NCBI GenBank assembly: GCA_025454955.1
Contig: JALONL010000001.1
Span: forward strand, 154,004-218,003
DNA from: Bacteroidia bacterium
GTDB taxonomy: Bacteria > Bacteroidota > Bacteroidia > Palsa-965
Reading direction: 5' to 3'
DNA: 64,000 nucleotides
Shown: in pieces, positions 58,268 through 64,000 of the stretch
Layout: every line of letters begins with the position of its first letter
Numbering within the stretch: the stretch's first letter is position 1
Translations under genes and position numbers: made by a program
The notes under the pieces: model-generated
What the model was told of the DNA's origin: nothing
Databases searched by the model: none
The model's input: only the letters and a program-made list of their open reading frames with translations

Positions 58268-59038
58268 TTAAACCACCCCAACCGACTGCATGTGCAAAAT
58301 AAGTGAAGCACTGTTTGCCGATCCGGTTTTCTCCAGCAAATTCTTCCGGTATTTATCAATGGTGTGCTTGGAAAGGAAAATAGTGTCGGCTATTTCCTGA
58401 CTGGTTTTCCCCTGCATCATAAGCCGTACAATTTTCAGCTCGTTTTCGCTGAATACGTTTACCACAGGGTTGTATTGTTTCAGGTATTCCGACATGATTT
58501 CCACACTTCCGTCCTTGTCGGTAATCACAAAATAATAATATACTTTTTCATTGGGCGTGCCAAAATCAATCCGGCTCATCTGGCTTAAACAAATGAGCGG
58601 AGTATTGGTGCTTTCATCGCTTTCAATAATGTTGTTGGTTTCGAGAACGCGCACGTAATTTCCCTGTGCGGTTTGAATGCGGTAACTGATGCAGAAATGA
58701 CCGATGCTTTTTACCGGAACTGGCATGGCCAGCAGGCCTTCGAGCACCAGATAGTACAGTTTGGCAAATGCTTCCTGATCGTCGGGGTGAACAATTTCCA
58801 GAATTTTTTCGGAAGTCATTTCTGCATCCGGCCAGCCGAAATAACGTTCGTAACCCTCGGCATGAAGATGTGTATAGGTATAAAAATCAAGTACCGACCA
58901 TGCCTGTACTACCTGACGCAGCGGCGAGTTTTTAAGTTCATCAACAAGTTGCTTTTTATGTTCCACGCTTACATCGTTGCAGCGCGAGGCAATTTTGGCG
59001 GCACAGTATTGTTTGAAAATAGTTACAGTATTGGTCAT
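58268..59038 (-). CDS. PAS-LuxR-family transcriptional regulator, 256 aa
   Basis: Start at MTNTVTIFKQ (59038). Residues 50-180 have PAS/PAC character (HAEGYERYFGWPDAEMTSEK, ILEIVHPDDQEAFAKLYYLV, FCISYRIQTAQGNYVRVLET). Residues 195-256 are a LuxR/GerE helix-turn-helix: FSENELKIVRLMMQGKTSQE, IADTIFLSKHTIDKYRKNLL, EKTGSANSASLILH. It probably senses a small molecule or redox state through the PAS and controls nearby or distant promoters. No cofactor-binding residues are certain. It stands between the cargo gene and the superoxide dismutase. Confidence 0.85.
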   Translation of the reverse strand: MTNTVTIFKQYCAAKIASRCNDVSVEHKKQLVDELKNSPLRQVVQAWSVLDFYTYTHLHAEGYERYFGWPDAEMTSEKILEIVHPDDQEAFAKLYYLVLEGLLAMPVPVKSIGHFCISYRIQTAQGNYVRVLETNNIIESDESTNTPLICLSQMSRIDFGTPNEKVYYYFVITDKDGSVEIMSEYLKQYNPVVNVFSENELKIVRLMMQGKTSQEIADTIFLSKHTIDKYRKNLLEKTGSANSASLILHMQSVGVV

Positions 59039-59185
59039 GTGGAAACAGTTTGGTAAAAACAATATACATCAAATAATTCAACAGGTACTGGTTAATGTAT
59101 AAGAGGTTTGGCAGATAACGAACCAGACAGATTATGTTAAAAATGGTAGCTGGCAAAAGACATTAAAATGGCGTAACTTCACCAC

Positions 59186-59902
59186 ATGCAAAGTCGCCGT
59201 AAGTTTATCCGCATTGCCGCGTTGTCGGCTGCCGCGTTATCGCTCTTCAACCGCCGCACTCTTTTTGCCGCCGCCCCAAAGCCGGGCGCCGCCTCATTCA
59301 CACTGCCGCCTTTGCCCTACGCCAAAGAAGCACTCGAACCGCACATCGACACGCTTACCATGGAAATTCACCACGGCAAACACCATCAGGCCTACGTAAA
59401 CAACCTGAACAAAGCCGTGGAAACCATGGACAGCGTGCCCTCGCTCGAAGACCTTTGCCGCAACATATCGAAATACAGCCCTGCCGTGCGCAACAACGGC
59501 GGCGGACATTACAACCACAGCCTGTTCTGGACATTGCTGCGCCCCGCACAGCCCGCCAACGCAGCCAATGCGCCCACCGGCAAGCTGGCCGATGCCATCA
59601 CCAAAGAATTCGGCAGCTTCGAGGCGTTTAAAGAAGCCTTTGCCAAAGCCGCCAAAGAACGTTTCGGCTCGGGCTGGGCCTGGCTGGTGGTAAACAACGG
59701 CAAGCTGGCCATCGGCTCCACACCCAATCAGGACAACCCGCTCATGGACATCAGCGACCTGAAAGGCCGCCCCGTGCTGGCGCTCGATGTGTGGGAACAC
59801 GCCTACTACCTGCATTACCAGAACCGCCGTCCCGATTACATCAATGCGTTCTGGAATGTGGTAAACTGGGACAGGGCAGGGGAGTTGTATGGGAATGGAT
59901 AA
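59186..59902 (+). CDS. Tat-exported Fe/Mn superoxide dismutase, 238 aa
   Basis: N-terminus [19 protein letters not shown] has the twin-arginine pattern and a weakly hydrophobic core, ending near LFAAAPK; the SRRKFI motif fits Tat export of a folded, metal-loaded enzyme. The mature domain is a complete [41 protein letters not shown], and [19 protein letters not shown], with three histidines and one aspartate as metal ligands. It protects the periplasm or surface from superoxide. The tatA gene is 2 kb downstream, not in the same transcript. Confidence 0.9.
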   Translation: MQSRRKFIRIAALSAAALSLFNRRTLFAAAPKPGAASFTLPPLPYAKEALEPHIDTLTMEIHHGKHHQAYVNNLNKAVETMDSVPSLEDLCRNISKYSPAVRNNGGGHYNHSLFWTLLRPAQPANAANAPTGKLADAITKEFGSFEAFKEAFAKAAKERFGSGWAWLVVNNGKLAIGSTPNQDNPLMDISDLKGRPVLALDVWEHAYYLHYQNRRPDYINAFWNVVNWDRAGELYGNG

Positions 59903-59924
59903 TTTCAATTAAACTATCGAGACC

Positions 59925-60143
59925 ATGATAACCAAACAAAATGTGCTCGAAATCATAAAAGATATGCCAGAACGCTTCTCTGTGGATGAGTTGCTTGACC
60001 GGCTGATTCTTATTCAAAAAATTGAAATCGGATCAACGCAGATTGATAACGGGGAGGTTTACACATCCTCAGAAGCCAGAGAAAAGCTGAGTAAATGGCT
60101 GAATGGCGCGCGAAGGCTTGATGTAAAGACACTTAAAGGATAA
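59925..60143 (+). CDS. Antitoxin-like small protein, 72 aa
   Basis: Sequence: TKQNVLEIIKDMPERFSVDE, LLDRLILIQKIEIGSTQ, DNGEVYTSSEAREKLSKWL. This pattern is common in Bacteroidota as the antitoxin of RelE/ParE-type modules (a helix, then GEVxxxEEAxxKLxKWL). No toxin gene follows; the next gene is a small membrane protein. It is probably a solitary antitoxin or a regulator. The gene begins 22 bp after the SOD gene. Confidence 0.55.
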   Translation: MITKQNVLEIIKDMPERFSVDELLDRLILIQKIEIGSTQIDNGEVYTSSEAREKLSKWLNGARRLDVKTLKG

Positions 60144-60156
60144 ACGGCTCATTAGC

Positions 60157-60417
60157 ATGATACCCGCAACCATCCTGCTCATCCTTCACGCCACGCTTGC
60201 GTTTTTCGCCATACGTGCATTGCGCAAAAGCCGCGCGCTTAGTCTGCGTTTGCGCAAAGTACACCAGTGGCTCTGTGCGCTGCTGCCGTTTCTGTGGAGC
60301 CTGTTTTCCCTTGCCGCTATAAAAACAAAACCACCCGAAGTAATGGCCAGCCATGTACGCGGAACAGTGCGTACCGATGAGCCGCATAATAATTCACCTT
60401 CGCCCTGGGTGTCATAG
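60157..60417 (+). CDS. Small membrane protein, 86 aa
   Basis: Two membrane helices at residues 4-20 and 38-54 (ATILLILHATLAFFAIRA, WLCALLPFLWSLFSLAAI) with a basic loop between them. No family recognised. It starts 13 bp after the antitoxin-like gene. Much of the frame is GC-rich and its antisense is also open, so confidence is moderate. Confidence 0.45.
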   Translation: MIPATILLILHATLAFFAIRALRKSRALSLRLRKVHQWLCALLPFLWSLFSLAAIKTKPPEVMASHVRGTVRTDEPHNNSPSPWVS

Positions 60418-60438
60418 AAACTGTAGCGGTAAGGCGGC

Positions 60439-60885
60439 CTAAAACTTACGTATAAGCACCACGCCCGCCACCAGCAGCACCACGCCCAGCACCCGCATAA
60501 ACGAAAGCGGTTGCACCGGCGCCCCCAGCAGCCCAAAATGATCAAATGCAAGGCTCACCAGCATTTGACCGCCAATAATTAACCCAAACGTAAGTGCAGT
60601 GCCCAACCGCGGCACCAGCATAATTACCGAAGTCACATAAAACGCCCCCAGCAAGCCGGCCACCCAAAAAAACACCGGAGCAGTGCGCGCATTTGCCAGG
60701 TTGGCCAGCGGAACCCGCGCCATGAGCATATAAACCAGCAAAGCCGCAGCCCCCGTTACAAACGAAATAAAGCTGCTTATGACCGGGCTTTGCACAATTT
60801 GCCCCATTTTGCTGTTAAGCCCCGCCTGAAGCGGCAGTACGGCCCCCGCCAGCACGGCGATAATCAGGAGAAATAAATTTTGCAT
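60439..60885 (-). CDS. DMT-superfamily (DUF606/YdcZ-type) membrane protein, 148 aa
   Basis: Five membrane helices; the opening NLFLLIIAVLAGAVLPLQAG, LNSKMGQIVQSPVIS matches the DUF606 (YdcZ) half-size DMT transporters, and GLLGAFYVTSVIMLVPRLGT, ALTFGLIIGGQMLVSLAFDH is the second conserved block. Such proteins usually work as pairs of inverted-topology subunits; only one is found here. Substrate unknown. It is convergent with the small membrane protein gene. Confidence 0.8.
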   Translation of the reverse strand: MQNLFLLIIAVLAGAVLPLQAGLNSKMGQIVQSPVISSFISFVTGAAALLVYMLMARVPLANLANARTAPVFFWVAGLLGAFYVTSVIMLVPRLGTALTFGLIIGGQMLVSLAFDHFGLLGAPVQPLSFMRVLGVVLLVAGVVLIRKF

Positions 60886-61007
60886 GATGAAAAATAATGA
60901 GTTGGTTTTTCTCTCCCTTCCTTCATAATATTAACAAAAGCAAATTCATTTGGTTCGCACGGTCTGTAGGTGTATCGCTTTAACTTTGTGCAAAACGCAC
61001 CGGTACA

Positions 61008-61574
61008 ATGAGTACTACCGAAAGCCAAACCATCTCCCGCCAAAACTTCGCCGAAACCGGCATCGCCAAAGGCGAATACCTCGACTGTACATTCGAACAC
61101 TGCGATTTTTCGCGCACCAATCTTTCCACCATCGATTTTGTCGATTGCCGTTTCCTGCACTGCAACCTCTCGCTGGCCGATGTAAAAAGTGCCGCATTCA
61201 AAGGTTGTTCGTTTGAACATTGCAAAATAACCGGGGTTAATTTCGGCGAGTGCAATGCGTTTATGTTTTCGGTTGGTTTCAGCCATTGCGTGCTCGATTA
61301 CTCCGTTTTCTTCAAAATGAAAATGAAGAAAACCCCATTTGCAAATTGCTCACTCAAACAGGTTGATTTCGAAGAAACCGACCTCACCGAAGCCGTTTTC
61401 AACGATTGCGACCTTACGGCCGCCAATTTTCAGAAAACCATTCTCGAAAAAGCCGATTTGCGTACTGCCGTAAATTTCAATATCGATCCAGAGCAGAACA
61501 GGATGAAAAAGGCTCGTTTTTCGGGGCAAGGGTTGCCGGGGTTGTTGGGGAAATATGGGTTGAATATTGAATGA
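61008..61574 (+). CDS. Pentapeptide-repeat protein, 188 aa
   Basis: Repeats of the A(D/N)LxF type cover residues 20-160: YLDCTFEHCDFSRTNLSTID, FVDCRFLHCNLSLADVKSAA, FKGCSFEHCKITGVNF, then VDFEETDLTEAVFNDCDLTA and KADLRTAVNF. The fold is a right-handed beta helix like Qnr/MfpA. It could mimic DNA and protect gyrase, or serve as a scaffold; nothing decides this. A TAACTTTG -7 box lies at 60981-60988. Confidence 0.85.
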   Translation: MSTTESQTISRQNFAETGIAKGEYLDCTFEHCDFSRTNLSTIDFVDCRFLHCNLSLADVKSAAFKGCSFEHCKITGVNFGECNAFMFSVGFSHCVLDYSVFFKMKMKKTPFANCSLKQVDFEETDLTEAVFNDCDLTAANFQKTILEKADLRTAVNFNIDPEQNRMKKARFSGQGLPGLLGKYGLNIE

Positions 61575-61601
61575 AAGCATTAAAAACCCCGCTTACTGTT
61601 T

Positions 61602-61930
61602 CTTCGCTCTCGCTCTGAAAAACCCCCGCTCTCACTCTGTTTCTCATTCTGAAAACCACTCTCGCACTGCTTCTCCGCTCTGAAACCTCGCTCTGAAAAT
61701 GCCCTTGGGCGCGACGCGCCCCTACGGGATTTCCTCGCTCTAAAAAACCCTCGCTCTCGCTCTGTTTCTCTCTCTGAAAAACCGCTCTCGCACTGCTTCC
61801 TCGCTCTGAAAACGCCCTTGGGCGCGACGCGTCGCGCCCCTACGGCATTCATCGCACTAAAAAACCTCGCTCTCGCACTGCTTCTCACTCTGAAAAACCG
61901 CTCTCGCTCTGTTTCTCTCGCTCTAAAAAA
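61602..61930. repeat. Low-complexity CTCGCTCTGAAAAA repeat tract
   Basis: About 330 bp made of variants of CTCGCTCTCGCTCTGAAAAA and CTGTTTCTC. Embedded are two copies of a GC-rich palindromic motif, GGGCGCGACGCGCCCCTACGG at about 61708-61727 (short form) and a longer GGGCGCGACGCGTCGCGCCC form at 61820-61839. The open frame on the minus strand encodes only Arg/Glu/Ser/Phe repeats and is not a gene. It lies between the pentapeptide gene and the tatA promoter. Confidence 0.7.
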
Positions 61931-61935
61931 ATCCT

Positions 61936-61943
61936 TACCTTTG
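61936..61943 (+). promoter_or_regulatory. -7 box of tatA
   Basis: TACCTTTG matches TAnnTTTG exactly, 20 bp before the ATG at 61964. It sits at the right edge of the repeat tract. Confidence 0.6.
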
Positions 61944-61963
61944 TCGTTCAATCTTATACGATC

Positions 61964-62158
61964 ATGACATCGTTAGCTTTTGTAAACATATTCGGTTTGG
62001 GAACCGGCGAACTCGTAATCATTCTTGTGGTTGTGCTGCTGCTGTTTGGCGGCACCAAAATTCCGCAGTTGATGCGTGGTCTAGGCCGCGGTGTTAAAGA
62101 GTTTAAAGACGCTTCAAAAGGCGTTGACAGCAACACACCCGAACAGAAGAACGACTAA
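61964..62158 (+). CDS. tatA: TatA/E twin-arginine translocase subunit, 64 aa
   Basis: One membrane helix (residues 14-28, [16 protein letters not shown]), the FGGTKIPQL hinge, and the amphipathic helix [20 protein letters not shown]. The small acidic C-terminus is normal. TatA forms the Tat pore with TatC and lets folded proteins out, which fits the Tat signal on the superoxide dismutase nearby. Its tatC partner is not in the window. The gatA gene follows 57 bp downstream. Confidence 0.9.
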   Translation: MTSLAFVNIFGLGTGELVIILVVVLLLFGGTKIPQLMRGLGRGVKEFKDASKGVDSNTPEQKND

Positions 62159-62215
62159 TCCACCAACCCGCGCCCGCAGGCCGGATTGACTCATGCACAG
62201 CGGGCGTACACACGT

Positions 62216-63655
62216 ATGGCTTCGCCTGTGAATTCTTATTCTTCCCTTGCCGCCGTTCGTGCGGATTTATTCAGCGGCCGTGTGTCCTGCGCCGCATTGG
62301 TGGATGCGTATCTCGAACGCATTGCAGCCAATACACACCTCAACGCTTTTCTCGAAGTATTTACCGAAACCGCCCGCGCACAGGCCAAAGCCGTTGATGC
62401 CAAAGTGGCCGCCGGAACAGCCGGCCCGCTTGCCGGTATGGTCATTGGCCTCAAAGACAATATCTGTGTAACCGGCCACAAAGTTTCGGCCTCGTCTAAA
62501 ATTCTCGACGGCTTTGTATCGCCCTATACTTCTACCGTGGCTCAGCGCCTCATTGATGCCGACGCCATCATCATTGGCCGCACCAATTGCGACGAATTTG
62601 CAATGGGCAGCTCCAACGAAAACTCGGCCTTTGGCACCGTAAAAAACCCGCACGATATTTCCCGTGTGCCCGGCGGCTCATCGGGCGGCTCGGCAGCGGC
62701 GGTGGCGGCCGGTTTATGTCTGGCCACACTTGGCACCGATACCGGTGGCTCTATTCGTCAGCCCGCCTCGTTTTGCGGCGTGGTGGGGCTTAAACCTACC
62801 TACGGACGCGTATCGCGCTGGGGCGTAATTGCCTACGCATCGTCGTTCGACCAGGTGGGTCCCATTACCAAAAACGTGGACGATTCGGCCGCCATTCTCG
62901 AAGTAATTGCGGGCATGGATGAGTTCGACGGCACACTCTCCTCGCAGCCCGTGGAGGCTTACACGCAAAAGCTCGAAGCACCCAAAGCCCTGCGCATTGC
63001 CGTGCTCCACGAAGGCCTCAACAGCGAGGGCCTCGATGCCGAAATACGCGCCACCATGCACAAACGCATTGAGCAGTTGCGCGCACTCGGCCACACGGTA
63101 GAAACAGTAAAGTTTCCCTACCTCGATTACCTCGTACCCGCCTACTACGTACTCACCACCGCCGAAGCATCCAGCAACCTGGCCCGCTACGACGGCATCC
63201 GTTACGGCTACCGCAGCCCCAACGCCACCGACCTCGAATCGACCTACAAAAAGTCGCGCAGCGAAGGTTTTGGCCCCGAAGTAAAGCGCCGCATCATGCT
63301 GGGCACGTTTGTACTCAGCGCCGGCTTTTACGACGCCTACTACTCCAAAGGCCAGAAAGTACGCCGCCTGCTCCGCGACAAAACCAACGAAATTCTGGCG
63401 CAGTACGATGCCATTCTCCTGCCCAGCACACCCGGCGCGGCTTTCCAGTTCGGAGCCAATTCAGCCGATCCCATCAAAATGTACCTCGAAGACATTTTCA
63501 CCGTGCAGGCCAATCTTACCGGCATTCCCGCCATTTCGGTGCCTGCCGGCAAAACGGCTGCAGGGCTGCCTTTTGGTGTGCAGTTAATGAGCGGCAATTT
63601 TACCGAGAGTAAATTGCTGGCGCTGGCTAAGGTGGTGGAAGGGTTGGCAGAGTAA
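62216..63655 (+). CDS. gatA: Asp-tRNA(Asn)/Glu-tRNA(Gln) amidotransferase subunit A, 479 aa
   Basis: Start at MASPVNSYSS (62216); the frame opens at 62186 but that leader is not family-like. Amidase-signature motifs: GLKDNICVTG with catalytic K80, VPGGSSGGSAA with S155, and GTDTGGSIRQPAS with the nucleophile serine near 179. C-terminal part: GTFVLSAGFYDAYYSKGQKV and DIFTVQANLTGIPAISVPAG. It supplies ammonia for transamidation of misacylated tRNA. gatB and gatC are elsewhere. Length and motifs are normal. Confidence 0.95.
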   Translation: MASPVNSYSSLAAVRADLFSGRVSCAALVDAYLERIAANTHLNAFLEVFTETARAQAKAVDAKVAAGTAGPLAGMVIGLKDNICVTGHKVSASSKILDGFVSPYTSTVAQRLIDADAIIIGRTNCDEFAMGSSNENSAFGTVKNPHDISRVPGGSSGGSAAAVAAGLCLATLGTDTGGSIRQPASFCGVVGLKPTYGRVSRWGVIAYASSFDQVGPITKNVDDSAAILEVIAGMDEFDGTLSSQPVEAYTQKLEAPKALRIAVLHEGLNSEGLDAEIRATMHKRIEQLRALGHTVETVKFPYLDYLVPAYYVLTTAEASSNLARYDGIRYGYRSPNATDLESTYKKSRSEGFGPEVKRRIMLGTFVLSAGFYDAYYSKGQKVRRLLRDKTNEILAQYDAILLPSTPGAAFQFGANSADPIKMYLEDIFTVQANLTGIPAISVPAGKTAAGLPFGVQLMSGNFTESKLLALAKVVEGLAE

Positions 63656-63907
63656 GAAGATAGCGGCGGCGCAGATTCCAAAAAGGAGGAGCGAACCTTT
63701 TGCAGCGTTTAATTACCGCTTGGCTCGGGCTATCTCTCCGGTCGGCATTACAACTATGGAGGCATTGTACAAAGCCGCCCTCCGTTCTATCCCGGCTATA
63801 CACCCATTCCGTTCAGCACAGCTAAGTCCCCACAAAATCTGTTGAAAACTCCTCTTGCCAAAAGGGCATAAGCTGTTGTATCTTGTAGTACAACAGCAAA
63901 CCCGCCC
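63656..63907. other. Intergenic, 252 bp, no gene recognised
   Basis: No convincing reading frame. A TTG-rich and TATCTTG-containing stretch near 63856-63886 resembles a promoter for the frame that opens at 63908. Confidence 0.4.
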
Positions 63908-64000
63908 ATGTCCACCCCAACCCGCAGCAAATCCATCACCCCCACGGTCACACCCACCCCACCCGTGCGCCAGTCCAACGGCGAAGCCCAGAGCGGCAGC
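63908..64000 (+). CDS. Start of an unknown gene, Pro/Thr/Ser-rich N-terminus
   Basis: ATG at 63908 opens MSTPTRSKSITPTVTPTPPV and stays open to the edge of the window (31 codons). The composition is low-complexity and basic. A TATCTTG box lies 22 bp upstream. It may be a disordered N-terminus or a chance frame in GC-rich sequence; the rest lies outside the window. Confidence 0.35.
   Translation, partial: MSTPTRSKSITPTVTPTPPVRQSNGEAQSGS

Noticed and set aside
60157..60551. 121-codon minus-strand frame opposite the small membrane protein
   Set aside because: Overlaps the end of the DMT gene out of frame and encodes Cys/Trp/Arg-rich sequence typical of antisense reading.
61580..61951. Minus-strand frame coding [15 protein letters not shown] repeats
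   Set aside because: It is a reading of the low-complexity DNA tract; no start context, no homologous domain.
63700..63850. Frame containing MEALYKAALRSIPAIHPFRS after gatA
   Set aside because: Short, no ribosome site, ends at an in-frame stop within 35 codons; it could be chance.

Overview
The window reads as a chromosomal segment of a member of the Bacteroidota, probably an uncultivated or environmental lineage. The grounds are type IX secretion (T9SS) sorting domains of both the type A and the CHU_C (type B) kinds, promoters of the TTG-N(17-23)-TAnnTTTG type, Reg_prop, WG-repeat and FISUMP proteins, and many secreted proteins of unknown function. Base composition looks moderate in most of the window and visibly AT-richer between about 18.4 and 30 kb, which is the accessory region. 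There is no rRNA, CRISPR array or integrase; the only RNA gene seen is one tRNA-Ala.

Layout. 0-18 kb: the 3' end of a class V aminotransferase, an orphan ParD-like tail, two serine beta-lactamase-fold hydrolases, a uracil-DNA-glycosylase-like protein, a FISUMP protein, a spermidine-synthase-like membrane protein split into two coupled genes, a HEPN gene pair, a three-domain lipid-enzyme fusion (ICMT-like, PAP2-like, Lgt-like), a CHU_C secreted protein, and an ECF sigma factor translationally coupled to a membrane-anchored FGE/SUMF1 protein. 18.4-28.8 kb: a single-orientation array of small unrelated genes, most separated by 90-150 bp imperfect inverted repeats that begin with TAAC and end with GTTA. 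It looks like an integron-type cassette array without its integrase. It holds a Mrr-like nuclease, lipoproteins, a Crp/Fnr regulator with an SMR-pump stump, a DUF418-like membrane protein, a frameshifted propeller protein and several unknowns. 29-34 kb: a BRO-N remnant, a membrane protein, then a minus-strand run of an Rpe-CBS fusion, a DAHP synthase, an HTH-KdsC fusion and a WG-repeat protein. 33.8-37.7 kb: five tandem paralogues with a membrane core and a Pro/Gln/Asn-rich tail. 37.8-51.3 kb: RNase HI, a large secreted protein, tRNA-Ala with a degenerate copy of its 3' end, PrfH paired with a very basic protein, a PstS-like lipoprotein, hipBA split by a repeat array, cyanophycin synthetase and an M1 peptidase. 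Two copies of a 162-bp palindromic MITE-like element lie here in opposite orientation. 51.5-64 kb: a biotin carboxyl carrier protein, a VWA protein, two T9SS cargo genes that share a leader hairpin, a PAS-LuxR regulator, a Tat-exported superoxide dismutase, a pentapeptide-repeat protein, a low-complexity repeat tract, TatA and GatA.

Strongest leads: the ICMT-PAP2-Lgt fusion, the PrfH/basic-protein pair without RtcB, the integrase-less cassette array, the shared leader element of the two T9SS cargo genes, the five-fold paralogue cluster, the Rpe-CBS/DAHPS/HTH-KdsC operon, and the repeat array inside hipBA. All calls come from reading the sequence; no database search was run.
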